A DNA stretch of 64,000 nucleotides, from positions 1 to 64,000 of the forward strand of contig VGTJ01000003.1 in NCBI GenBank assembly GCA_016874775.1. Direction: 5' to 3'. Shown one piece after another: positions 17,742 to 25,922 of the stretch. The position numbers were made by a program, and so were the translations under genes. How positions within the stretch are numbered: position 1 is the first letter of the stretch; each line of letters begins with the position of its first letter. The stretch comes from Deltaproteobacteria bacterium. Its GTDB lineage: Bacteria > Desulfobacterota > Binatia > Bin18. The notes below the pieces were generated by a model. It saw only the letters and a list, made by a program, of their open reading frames with translations, was not told where the DNA came from and made no database searches.

Positions 17742-18215
17742 CTAACTGCTTTTCTTCCCTCGCGGTGCCATTTCCAAGTCTGGGGGCGGGGTGTCGGGGA
17801 GTTTCCAGCGAATATACGGTTTGTCTTTCAATTCGTGGTAGGCATTGGCCTGGTCTACCGCTTTATGGAATGCGGCTTCAAACGCCGCAAAATCTTTGTC
17901 CGCAATAGCTTTGCCAATCGGCGGCCAATCTTCGGCCATAAATTGGTTCAGTGCATCTTCATGTTTGGGGCGGGTGAACGCACCTAACTCCATGAGTTCC
18001 TTAATTTCTTTCCATTGAAAGTTCGCTAACGCCCAGTGACCTTCTTTGGCCGCATAGTACAACTTCCAGGTACGAATACCGACATCGGGCATGATCCGCG
18101 CGAGTCCTGGCTGAATTGCGGCCACGTCCTCTACAGTCATCTCACGATGCCCACTCGATATACCCATCTCTAGTATCACTTCTTTAATTTTCTCTTTGAG
18201 TTCTTCGTCGGTCAT
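17742..18215 (-). CDS. conserved hypothetical all-alpha protein
   Basis: 157 residues from the ATG at 18215, selected because AAAGGAGG lies seven bases upstream; an in-frame ATG at 18287 lacks one. The protein begins MTDEELKEKIKEVILEMG and looks wholly helical with conserved-looking aromatic positions (TWKLYYAAKEGHWALANFQW, MAEDWPPIGKAIADKD, YHELKDKPYIRWKLPDTPPP). No signal peptide and no cysteine motif for cofactors. No family recognised. It stands alone and converges on the cell-wall operon. Confidence 0.65.
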   Translation of the reverse strand: MTDEELKEKIKEVILEMGISSGHREMTVEDVAAIQPGLARIMPDVGIRTWKLYYAAKEGHWALANFQWKEIKELMELGAFTRPKHEDALNQFMAEDWPPIGKAIADKDFAAFEAAFHKAVDQANAYHELKDKPYIRWKLPDTPPPDLEMAPRGKKSS

Positions 18216-18433
18216 GACAACCTCCTTTAACGCGGTTTTCTGAGCCGGGACACTATACTGAAAACAGTGAAGAATGGAAAGTTGCAAATACCGTCTCCGG
18301 TATCGTTCATCAGTGGCTCGGTCAAGCAGCTACGAGTCCCCGCGATCGTTGAGAAATACACGGCATGTGACTTGAGCCAACATCGGCGACCGTCCCATCC
18401 CGTTACGGCAGAAGACTCCTTTTCCTTATGGAT

Positions 18434-18919
18434 TTACCCCACACGTATCGGAGTAGAGGCCTCGACTTTTCGTCGACGTTCTCGCCACCGATAGGAATCC
18501 GCCCATACCACTGTCATATCCGGAAAGCTACTCTTGAGAAATTCAGCAAAGTGCTTTTCCGCCCGACGCACGCCTGCTCGTGTCGGGCGAGGATTGATCA
18601 GCTCGGCAGCAACAAACAACTCTTCTACCGTTGTCGCATTTAGCTGTACGTCCATACGGACCCTATTGCTAGGTGCGCTTACTGCAACCAGACTGATTTC
18701 AAAATTTCCCTTGAAACAACGGCGAGCCAGTTCTGCTTGAGGCCAGAAGGAAAGAGCGATGATGAGGTTAGGCTCTTCAAGATGAAGCGCCGCTAGGACC
18801 ACACCATCGTGAGTGAACATTTTTACCCGCCACGTTACTTCAGCAAGGGCAATCCCAAAGGGTTGAATTCGACGACTAAAGACATCTAGCGGGACTTCTA
18901 CCTCCAACACTCTTCCCAT
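18434..18919 (-). CDS. hypothetical protein
   Basis: 161 residues, no recognised family. The first about 110 residues alternate beta-type hydrophobic patterns (VTWRVKMFTHDGVVLAALHL, IIALSFWPQAELARRCF), then a helical, Arg-rich C-terminus (GVRRAEKHFAEFLKSSFPD, YRWRERRRKVE). ATG 18919 follows a GGAGGAAA. No membrane segment. The gap of 218 bases to the next gene downstream holds nothing recognised. Confidence 0.5.
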   Translation of the reverse strand: MGRVLEVEVPLDVFSRRIQPFGIALAEVTWRVKMFTHDGVVLAALHLEEPNLIIALSFWPQAELARRCFKGNFEISLVAVSAPSNRVRMDVQLNATTVEELFVAAELINPRPTRAGVRRAEKHFAEFLKSSFPDMTVVWADSYRWRERRRKVEASTPIRVG

Positions 18920-19013
18920 GTTTTCCTCCCCACTCCACCACCCCCACTCTTCTCATGAGCAAGAGGGACGTCATCATACCACCACCACACAACGGGATCA
19001 TCACCAACGAATG

Positions 19014-20180
19014 CTAATCCCTATCCAGCCCCCGTCTCGCAATGATGTCGCGCATGATTTCGGAGGTTCCACCCCCAATCGGGCTCAACCGGATATCCCG
19101 GAAGAAACGCTCGATCGGAAACTCTTGCATATAACCATAACCACCATGAAGTTGCAAACAGTGATACGCCATTCGGTTGGCCATCTCGGACGCGAATAGC
19201 TTGGCCATCGATACTTCAGTGCTGCAGTCTCCCCCTCGTTGCAGGACATCAGCCGCATAGTAGGTCAACTGTCGAGCCGCCTCTAACTCGGTTGCGAGAT
19301 CTGCCAAACGATGCGCAAGGGCTTGATGGTCAAACACTCGCTTGCCGAACGTGCGCCGCTCGCGTGTATAGCGCAGGGTATCCTCTAAGGCCTGGGTCGC
19401 AGCTCCCACTGCCATCGACGCAGCGATCAGGCGCTCGTCTTGAAAATTTCCCATGATGTAATAGAAACCCTTGCCTTCTTCACCAATCAAATTACTGCGC
19501 GGCACCCGGACATCTTCAAAAATCAATTCACCGGTGTCTGAGGAATTATTGCCAAGTTTCTTTAATTTTTTGGCTAAGCGAAATCCTGGGGTATCGCGTT
19601 CGACAATAATCATTGAGATGCCTTTATGCGCGGCATCTTTGTTAGTCTTGGCGGCTACGCAAAAAACATCAGCATGGACTGAGTTTGTGATAAAAATCTT
19701 CGAGCCGTTAATAACGTATGAGTCCCCATCTTTCACCGCAGTCGTCTGAATACCACCGACATCCGACCCCGCCGCCGGTTCAGACACACCGATCGCACAC
19801 ACTTTCTCGCCGGTAATCATCGGCATCAGATATTTCTGCCGTTGTTCTTCGGTGCCATAGCGCGCAATATGAGTGGAGGACATATCCGTATGCACCAGCA
19901 CACTCATGGGCAGCCCCATGCCACGCGCACGACATAGTTCCTCGGTAAAGGCGACAGTCATCCAGATATCGCCATTGCTGCCCCCGTATTTCTCAGGATA
20001 ACGAATACCAAGAAAGCCCAGTTCTCCCATGCGGCGATACAACGATTTTGGGAACAACTGCTCTTCTTCCCATTCATCCATATTGGGATTCAGCTCTTTG
20101 TTGACGAAGTTGCGCACTTGCTCACGAAAGATGTCGTGCTCGGCAGTGAAGTAGCGAGACGGGGCGGTTAATGTCGTCAA
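19014..20180 (-). CDS. acyl-CoA dehydrogenase
   Basis: 388 residues from a TTG at 20180 with AAAAGGAT about eight bases ahead. The longer frame to 20249 would run through an inverted-repeat unit and is not favoured. Family landmarks: YFTAEHDIFREQVRNFV, CAIGVSEPAAGSDVGGIQT (FAD/substrate loop), RTFGKRVFDHQALAHRLADL, and the ending GGTSEIMRDIIARRGLDRD; the QLHGGYGYMQEF segment matches short/medium-chain and isovaleryl-type enzymes. Cytoplasmic FAD flavoprotein feeding electrons to ETF. Two SDR genes lie upstream on the same strand, consistent with a beta-oxidation-like set. Confidence 0.93.
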   Translation of the reverse strand: MTTLTAPSRYFTAEHDIFREQVRNFVNKELNPNMDEWEEEQLFPKSLYRRMGELGFLGIRYPEKYGGSNGDIWMTVAFTEELCRARGMGLPMSVLVHTDMSSTHIARYGTEEQRQKYLMPMITGEKVCAIGVSEPAAGSDVGGIQTTAVKDGDSYVINGSKIFITNSVHADVFCVAAKTNKDAAHKGISMIIVERDTPGFRLAKKLKKLGNNSSDTGELIFEDVRVPRSNLIGEEGKGFYYIMGNFQDERLIAASMAVGAATQALEDTLRYTRERRTFGKRVFDHQALAHRLADLATELEAARQLTYYAADVLQRGGDCSTEVSMAKLFASEMANRMAYHCLQLHGGYGYMQEFPIERFFRDIRLSPIGGGTSEIMRDIIARRGLDRD

Positions 20181-20206
20181 GGGAAGTATCCTTTTAATCG
20201 TGTTTT

Positions 20207-20265
20207 GTAGGGGCAGCCCTAGGTGAATGCCTTTTCCTTGGGCAGCCACGCGGGGCCGCCCCTAC
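20207..20265. repeat. GTAGGGGC...GCCCCTAC palindromic intergenic repeat
   Basis: GTAGGGGCAGCCC (20207-20219) and GGGCCGCCCCTAC (20253-20265) form an imperfect inverted repeat with a second GGGCAGCC inside, followed by a T-rich run. Such REP-like units are widely dispersed in bacterial genomes. Here it lies between an SDR gene and the acyl-CoA dehydrogenase start and could attenuate read-through. Confidence 0.6.
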
Positions 20266-20315
20266 GTTTTTCTCTTTTTCCCTGAAGCCTGAAGCCTACG
20301 GCCTATAGCCTGGTC

Positions 20316-21098
20316 TTACATTACATATCCACCATTGGGGCTCACAATTTGTCCAGTGACATACGCGGCATCATCCGAAGCCAAGTACAGATGCGCAGTC
20401 GCAATATCAATGGGCTGGCCGAGGCGTCGCGCAGGAATCCGACGCAAGAAGAATTGCCGCACTTGCTCGGCTTTGGTTTCATCCATAGTCCCGCTCTGCC
20501 CAGCTCCAGCACCACGGGCCATCGGGGTATCTATCAATCCCGGAGCCACGGCGTTCACGGTGATATTGTTGCGCGCATACTCTAATGCCAACGAGCGCGT
20601 GAACCCGATAATCGCCGCTTTGGCCGCCGCATAGTGCGAGTTCTGGGGACCGCCTTCCATACCAGCAACCGATGCCGTATTGATCACGCGACCCCAATTG
20701 GCCGCAATCATATCCTTGATCACGGCCTGGGTGCACAAGAACGTGCCTTTGATGTGAATATCGATCATGTGCTGCCATTCTTCTGGCGAGATGTCGAGGA
20801 AGTTTTTAATCTGTGCGATCCCCGCATTGTTCACCACAATGTTGACTGCACCGAAGCGCTTCTTTCCTTCGGCGACCATCGCATCGACTTCCTCTTTTTT
20901 CGAGACATCACCACGAACAGCAACCGCTTTGGCGCGTTTTCCGGTACCATTGATCCCTGCGGCCACGGCTTCAGCGCGTCGTTGGCTAATATCGGCAACG
21001 ATGACCTTTGCGCCCTCTTGGGCAAACAACTCGGCTGTGGCTTGTCCCAATCCCGAGCCAGCGCCGGTCACTAAGGCTACTTTTCCTTTGAGTCGCAT
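20316..21098 (-). CDS. SDR-family oxidoreductase (3-oxoacyl-ACP reductase-like)
   Basis: 260 residues with complete classical SDR motifs: TGAGSGLGQATAELF (nucleotide binding), VNNAGIAQI, NTASVAGMEGG with the catalytic Ser, and YAAAK, followed by NNITVNAVAPGLIDTPMARG. C-terminal YVTGQIVSPNGGYVM is typical of FabG/2,3-dehydrogenase-like members. Directly abuts the upstream SDR (the stop TGA and this ATG are one base apart), so translational coupling is likely. Probably NAD(P)-dependent oxidation of a hydroxyacyl or cyclic alcohol intermediate. Confidence 0.9.
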   Translation of the reverse strand: MRLKGKVALVTGAGSGLGQATAELFAQEGAKVIVADISQRRAEAVAAGINGTGKRAKAVAVRGDVSKKEEVDAMVAEGKKRFGAVNIVVNNAGIAQIKNFLDISPEEWQHMIDIHIKGTFLCTQAVIKDMIAANWGRVINTASVAGMEGGPQNSHYAAAKAAIIGFTRSLALEYARNNITVNAVAPGLIDTPMARGAGAGQSGTMDETKAEQVRQFFLRRIPARRLGQPIDIATAHLYLASDDAAYVTGQIVSPNGGYVM

Positions 21099-21099
21099 G

Positions 21100-21852
21100 T
21101 CAGCACCACTTCATGTACGAGCCACCGTTAGGGCTCAGAATTTGTCCAGTGACAAACCCGGCTTCTTCGGACGCCAGATAGGCAACCGCGTAGGCAATAT
21201 CTTCGGGCTTACCTAGTCTACGCATGGGAATGGTCTTAGTCATGCGTTCGACCCATTGCGTCGGACTCTCATGCACCATAGGTGTGTCAATCACACCAGG
21301 AGCAACCGCATTCACCGTTATTCCCGTTCGTGCCAATTCACTTGCCATAGCGATTGTCAGTCCCGCAATTCCGGCTTTCGCAGCACAATAGTGCGAAAGT
21401 CGCACCCCACCAGTACGTGCACCCATCGATGAGGTACTGATCAACCGTCCCCAATTGCGCTCACGCATCCCAGGCAGGACCGCTCGAAAGCAATGATACG
21501 TCCCATTCAAATGGACACTGAACATGCGATCCCATTGCGCTTCGGTCATCTCAGCAAACGGAACTTGTTCGGCGATACCAGCATTGCTGAGCAGAATGTC
21601 GATCGGACCGAGTTCACTCTTGGTTTGTATGGCAGCTTGCTCGACTTGACTGAGCGACGTGACATCTACCCGTAACGCCAGCGCTCGACGACCGATGCTT
21701 TGCACTTGTCGTGCAGTTTCTTCAGCACCAGCCATATTGATGTCACACACAGCGACATCCGCCCCACCTTTCGCCAATACCAGCGCTGAGGCTCGTCCGA
21801 TCCCCGAACCCGCACCGGTAAGAAAGGCTATTTTTCCTTCGACTCCTGACAC
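21100..21852 (-). CDS. SDR-family oxidoreductase
   Basis: 250 residues from a GTG at 21852 preceded by GGAGG at six bases. An ATG seven codons earlier sits in a palindromic repeat and is not preferred. Motifs: LTGAGSGIGRASALVLA, LSNAGIAEQ, ISTSSMGARTG with the Ser, YCAAK, and GITVNAVAPGVIDTPMVHE. The C-terminal FVTGQILSPNGGSYM mirrors the neighbouring SDR, so the two are probably old tandem paralogs. Likely same operon as the acyl-CoA dehydrogenase downstream. Confidence 0.9.
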   Translation of the reverse strand: MSGVEGKIAFLTGAGSGIGRASALVLAKGGADVAVCDINMAGAEETARQVQSIGRRALALRVDVTSLSQVEQAAIQTKSELGPIDILLSNAGIAEQVPFAEMTEAQWDRMFSVHLNGTYHCFRAVLPGMRERNWGRLISTSSMGARTGGVRLSHYCAAKAGIAGLTIAMASELARTGITVNAVAPGVIDTPMVHESPTQWVERMTKTIPMRRLGKPEDIAYAVAYLASEEAGFVTGQILSPNGGSYMKWC

Positions 21853-21874
21853 GAAACCTCCAGCTTCACGCATT

Positions 21875-21918
21875 ACGCAACACGCAACACGCCTCCCGTA
21901 CCGTGTTACGTGTTGCGT
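21875..21918. repeat. ACGCAACACG/CGTGTTGCGT inverted repeat
   Basis: A perfect ten-base inverted repeat, ACGCAACACG at 21875-21884 and CGTGTTGCGT at 21909-21918, with further ACACG copies in the loop. It lies just ahead of the SDR start at 21852 and belongs to the intergenic word-repeat class seen throughout this window. Confidence 0.6.
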
Positions 21919-21926
21919 GGAAATAG

Positions 21927-22394
21927 TTACGTTGTCGCGTTGTTCTCACGAATTTCTCTTGCCTCAGCCAACTTCGCTTCCACCTGCTCACGCACCTTCG
22001 TCTCGTCAACGTCGATAGCCAACTCGCCACTTCCATTGACGATAAATCGGGCATCTTTTTGTAGTGCTAACGCAACTTGGGAAACGAGCTCATTGAAAGC
22101 CCCTCGTGGCAGTGCAGCCTGTTTCAATTCGTCATGACACACGGTACGGATCTTATCGACGACTCCTTTGTGTTTCTCGATGTAAAACATCACGTTACCG
22201 ACAACGCACTGACCATACTGCCAGACGGTATACTCTTTTCCTTCACGTTCCCATTGCAACGTGCGTTTCGGCGGAACCGGGAATTCACTCAATTGCGCGA
22301 GTACCCACAGATCTTCGGGCTCTTGCTCTTCGGCATGGAACATAAAGTTAATATGCTGCATGCCATCGGGTTTGGGATAAATTTCGATGCGCAT
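21927..22394 (-). CDS. hypothetical protein
   Basis: 155 residues from the ATG at 22394 with AGAGG eleven bases ahead; the frame extends to 22484 but that extension enters a repeat unit. The protein begins MRIEIYPKPDGMQHINFMFH and contains PKRTLQWEREGKEYTVWQYG and VVDKIRTVCHDELKQ. The C-terminus is a charged helix (ETKVREQVEAKLAEAREIRE), possibly a short coiled coil. No family, signal or membrane segment recognised. Confidence 0.62.
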   Translation of the reverse strand: MRIEIYPKPDGMQHINFMFHAEEQEPEDLWVLAQLSEFPVPPKRTLQWEREGKEYTVWQYGQCVVGNVMFYIEKHKGVVDKIRTVCHDELKQAALPRGAFNELVSQVALALQKDARFIVNGSGELAIDVDETKVREQVEAKLAEAREIRENNATT

Positions 22395-22483
22395 ACCCGT
22401 TGCACCTCTTCTCCTCCCTCTCCAATTATAGAGACAAGGCTGTTCGGCACGAAACTTGACCATCGACAAGGGGCTGCTGTCCA

Positions 22484-22600
22484 TCCCCTCTCCCTACCAG
22501 GGAGAGGGCTAGGGTGAGGGTGATGCACCACGCAGTCAGCCACCCCACGCTTTCCCCCCTCATCCTGTCCTTCTCCCCACAGGGGAGAAAGGCCCCCCTC
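22484..22600. repeat. CCCTCTCCC/GGGAGAGGG dispersed repeat units
   Basis: CCCTCTCCC (22486-22494) and GGGAGAGGG (22500-22508) form a tight hairpin, followed by TAGGGTGAGGG. A second, diverged copy (CCTTCTCCCCACAGGGGAGA) lies near 22568-22590 and a GGGTTGAGGGTGAGG echo near 22646. The same unit recurs at 27693-27727. This is a very common dispersed palindrome in bacterial genomes; it occupies most of the gap between two genes. Confidence 0.75.
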
Positions 22601-22690
22601 TTTATACATGCATAGCAAGTGTCAAACATTCTTGGTTATGGATAGGGGTTGAGGGTGAGGTTCTCACGTAACGAGACTCGTTACTGACGG

Positions 22691-23071
22691 TTACGCTTCT
22701 GCTCGCAGTTCCACAACGTTGCCGTCTGGGTCTTTCACAAACAGTACCGGCGCATTGCCAATATGTGGAGGCGGCATGAATTCTTGGAACTCGATTCCTT
22801 TTTCTGTCAGTTCTTTCTTTGCCGCTTCGAAATCTTCAACATGAATGGCAAGATGCGTCCCGATGCCCGGAAGCCCCTTAGCAGCCATTTCGTTGCGTTG
22901 GCCAATGATATGTACCTGCGTACCGTTGCACTCGTACCAAATCCCAGGAATGCCTTTGATTTCTGGTCGCGGAATTTCCTTCAAACCGATGATGCTGCTG
23001 TAAAATTCACGGGCTTTGTCGACATCCATCACCGGGACCCCAGTATGACGAATAGATTTTAGTTTAATCAC
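22691..23071 (-). CDS. VOC-family (glyoxalase/dioxygenase-like) protein
   Basis: 126 residues with the VOC beta-alpha-beta-beta-beta pattern: IRHTGVPVMDVDKAREFYSS, HLAIHVEDFEAAKKEL, and the ending VKDPDGNVVELRAEA with the C-terminal metal-ligand-type Glu. Typical members bind a divalent metal and act on small molecules (glyoxalase I, epimerases, dioxygenases). Ninety bases downstream of HyuA's end on the same strand. The specific reaction is not predictable. Confidence 0.88.
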   Translation of the reverse strand: MIKLKSIRHTGVPVMDVDKAREFYSSIIGLKEIPRPEIKGIPGIWYECNGTQVHIIGQRNEMAAKGLPGIGTHLAIHVEDFEAAKKELTEKGIEFQEFMPPPHIGNAPVLFVKDPDGNVVELRAEA

Positions 23072-23161
23072 GGGACACTCCTCCTTCTTGTCTGAGCAAT
23101 CATGAGAGTAAACGGCTGAAGATTACCAGCCGATAGAACTGACAACAAGAGGTACACAGGC

Positions 23162-25213
23162 TCACGCTTTTCTCAGCAGCAGGTTTCCTCGTTCATCTCG
23201 ACTTACCTTCCATCCCGGCGGTACCACAACGGTCGTGTCCGGCTCTTCAACAATGAGTGGACCTGCTTGTTCCGAAGTAATATCAGCTCGGCGACGGATC
23301 GGCGTGCGTTGCGCGCCATGCGTTGGTCCAAAGTAGGCATCACGCGCGTGCGAGCTCGATGACGGCTGTCCGTCAACGCGACTAATCAAATCCGAGAAGC
23401 GTAAGTTTCCTGCGACGGCAAGAGCACGGAGCCGCAAGTTCACCACTTCAATGGCATCGTTGCTATCATAGCCAAACGCTTGTCGATGGGCGTCGGTGAA
23501 CATTCGCGTGAGTTCTCCACGTAGATCTTTGGTCCCGCCTGGGGGGAACATCAGCGGCATTTCGGTCACCTGATAGCCATATTTGAGATCGATTTGTCGT
23601 TCGAAGCGAATCGCGTCGCTGGCAACCCCCTCTTCTAAAAGTTCGGCGCGCGCTACCGCTTCCATCGATTCGTACTGACGTTGCAAATCTTCAAGATTCA
23701 CCTTGTCGAGCGCCGTGGCAATCGACCGAATATAATCATGGCGATAATCAGCCAGCAACAAGCCAAGTGCACTAAAAAGCCCCGGAAAGAGTGGCACCAG
23801 TACTTTGGTAATACCCAAACTCTCTGCTAGTGAGACGGCATGGACTGGCCCAGAGCCACCAAAGGCAACGAGCGTAAACTCACGCGGGTCACGTCCGCGC
23901 TCAGTCGAAACGGCACGCAGGGCCCGCATCATTGTGGCGTTGGCGACCTGCGTCACGCCATACGCCGCACGAAATGCATCCACTTTCATCGGTGAGGCCA
24001 ACTGCTGTTCAATCGCGTCCACTGCGGCTTGCCGATTGATCCGTAATGTCGATCCAGCAATCGCCTCAGGATTGATATAGCCAAGTACAACGTTGGCATC
24101 AGTCACTGTTGGTTCTTGTCCACCACGACCATAACAGACCGGACCAGGATCAGCCCCAGCACTATGTGGTCCAACCCGCAGCGCCCCACCGTCATCGATC
24201 CATGCGACACTCCCACCTCCAGCGCCGACCTCAACAATATCAAGTGAGGGAACTCGCAGTGCGTGTCCACCGCCACCAAAGAGGCGAGTGGTCATGGTAG
24301 CGCCGCCGCCCACTTCACCACCAGACTTTTCCAATGGAACACCATTCTCAATGAGACAGGCTTTTGCGGTTGTGCCGCCCATGTCAAATGACAGCACCTG
24401 ATCGAGCTTTGCTTCTGCAGCTAAACGTGAAGCAGCCAACACACCGGCGGCTGGTCCCGATTCAATCATATATGCCGGTCGCCGCCGCGCTCCCTGTGCG
24501 GTCATGATGCCACCGTTCGACTGCATAATCAGCACGCGCTTACTATACGCAGAAAGATGCTTCTCTAACTGATCCAAGTAGCGGTCGACCACAGGAATCA
24601 ACGAGGCATTGATAACCGTCGTGCTGGTACGTTCATATTCACGAATCTCAGGGTGAATATCCGAGGACAAACACACCACCATACGTGGGGCAATCTCAGC
24701 AATGAGCTGACCGATTTGTTTCTCGTGGCTGGGATTCAGGTAGGAATTCACCAGAGCGACAGCAATGGCTTCAACATGCGCATCGAGCAGTGTACGAATC
24801 ACTGCTTGTACTTCTTTGGGATCAAGCGGCTTCTCGATGCTGCCATCACCGAGGGCACGTTCGTTGACCTCAAGACGGAGTGAACGCGGGACCAGCGGTG
24901 GCAAGCGATCCCATGAGGCATCATAAATGTTCGGTCGTCGTTGACCGCGCATCTCCAATTCATCTCGAAACCCCTTGGTCGTAATGAGACCAGTCAGTGC
25001 GGTCTTATTCTCAATCACCGCATTCGAGCCGATGGTCGTGCCATGGACAAAACTCTCGACCTTGGCATTCGGTGCTGAGCGTTGCACGCAGGCAACAATA
25101 TCTTCACCAACGCGATCAAGCAGTGATAACACCTTCGCGGTCGTAAGACGACCGTCATCGCCAAGAACAATCACATCTGTGAATGTGCCACCGATATCGA
25201 AACCTACGCGCAT
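23162..25213 (-). CDS. hyuA: hydantoinase/oxoprolinase subunit A (HyuA-like)
   Basis: 683 residues from the ATG at 25213 preceded by AGAGGGG. The actin-like ATP-binding fold is seen at MRVGFDIGGTFTDVIVLGDDG, EYERTSTTVINASLIPVVDR and VLSFDMGGTTAKACLIENG, with GGSGPVHAVSLAESLG near the C-terminal third. HyuA-type subunits pair with HyuB to open hydantoin, oxoproline or N-methylhydantoin rings with ATP, or act as acetone/acetophenone carboxylase parts. The matching HyuB lies upstream on the same strand but is separated by an oppositely oriented toxin-antitoxin pair. Confidence 0.92.
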   Translation of the reverse strand: MRVGFDIGGTFTDVIVLGDDGRLTTAKVLSLLDRVGEDIVACVQRSAPNAKVESFVHGTTIGSNAVIENKTALTGLITTKGFRDELEMRGQRRPNIYDASWDRLPPLVPRSLRLEVNERALGDGSIEKPLDPKEVQAVIRTLLDAHVEAIAVALVNSYLNPSHEKQIGQLIAEIAPRMVVCLSSDIHPEIREYERTSTTVINASLIPVVDRYLDQLEKHLSAYSKRVLIMQSNGGIMTAQGARRRPAYMIESGPAAGVLAASRLAAEAKLDQVLSFDMGGTTAKACLIENGVPLEKSGGEVGGGATMTTRLFGGGGHALRVPSLDIVEVGAGGGSVAWIDDGGALRVGPHSAGADPGPVCYGRGGQEPTVTDANVVLGYINPEAIAGSTLRINRQAAVDAIEQQLASPMKVDAFRAAYGVTQVANATMMRALRAVSTERGRDPREFTLVAFGGSGPVHAVSLAESLGITKVLVPLFPGLFSALGLLLADYRHDYIRSIATALDKVNLEDLQRQYESMEAVARAELLEEGVASDAIRFERQIDLKYGYQVTEMPLMFPPGGTKDLRGELTRMFTDAHRQAFGYDSNDAIEVVNLRLRALAVAGNLRFSDLISRVDGQPSSSSHARDAYFGPTHGAQRTPIRRRADITSEQAGPLIVEEPDTTVVVPPGWKVSRDERGNLLLRKA

Positions 25214-25266
25214 AAGCCCCTCTGGCAAAATTGACTTCGTTCTCGTGTCAGCTTACAAATTGAGGC

Positions 25267-25512
25267 ATGAAAAAAGTCAATCTTCATGAAGTAAAAACCC
25301 ATCTTTCTCGCTATCTTCCGCTGTTAGAAAAAGGAGAGTCGATTCTCTTATGTAAGCGGAACGTCCCGATTGCCGAGATTCGCCCACTCCCACCTCAGAA
25401 GAAGCGCAAGCGTCCAATTGGATTAGCAAAGGGAGAATTTATCGTGCCTCCTGAGTTTTTTGAACCGTTGCCCGACGACATTCTCAATGCATTCTCTGGT
25501 CAGGACTCATGA
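25267..25512 (+). CDS. type II antitoxin, Phd/YefM family
   Basis: 81 residues. The N-terminal MKKVNLHEVKTHLSRYLPLL and ESILLCKRNVPIAEIRPL are the Phd/YefM DNA-binding fold, and the C-terminal tail (PEFFEPLPDDILNAF) would wrap the toxin. The stop overlaps the start of the downstream PIN toxin by four bases (ATGA), which couples translation. Such antitoxins repress their own promoter, expected in the short gap after 25213. Confidence 0.9.
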   Translation: MKKVNLHEVKTHLSRYLPLLEKGESILLCKRNVPIAEIRPLPPQKKRKRPIGLAKGEFIVPPEFFEPLPDDILNAFSGQDS

Positions 25513-25895
25513 AGATCCTCTTGGATACCTGCACCTTTCTGTGGATTATCACCGACGCTCCAGATTTGTCTCAACGCGCACGCGAGTTATTCTCTGCAGC
25601 CGAGCACGAGGTATACCTCAGCGTGGTCTGCTCTTGGGAAATCGCGGTCAAATATGCTCTCGGCAAACTTCCTCTTCCCGCAGCGCCAGAACAATACGTC
25701 CCTGCTCAAAGAACCAAGCATGGCATTCTTTCTCTGCCACTAGAGGAAGAGGCTTCCCTCTATCTGGGGAAGTTACCCACACCACATAAAGACCCATTTG
25801 ATCGCATGTTGGTCTGTCAAACCATCGTTCATGGGATGACGCTCTTAACCCCTGACCCGCAGATTACCCAATACCCAGTCCATACTATCTGGTAG
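25509..25895 (+). CDS. vapC: PIN-domain toxin, VapC-like
   Basis: 128 residues with the PIN nuclease acidic set: Asp6 in LLDTCTFLW, Glu44 in CSWEIAVKYALGK, Asp95 and Asp98 in HKDPFDRML and Asp116 in LLTPDPQI. The SWEIAVK and HKDPFDR motifs are typical of this VapC subgroup. It is expected to cleave RNA in the cytoplasm when free of its antitoxin, whose gene overlaps its start by four bases. The pair is the only plus-strand block inside a 14-kb leftward gene array. Confidence 0.92.
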   Translation: MKILLDTCTFLWIITDAPDLSQRARELFSAAEHEVYLSVVCSWEIAVKYALGKLPLPAAPEQYVPAQRTKHGILSLPLEEEASLYLGKLPTPHKDPFDRMLVCQTIVHGMTLLTPDPQITQYPVHTIW

Positions 25896-25922
25896 CCTCT
25901 CCCCTAGGAATTTTCCACCATT

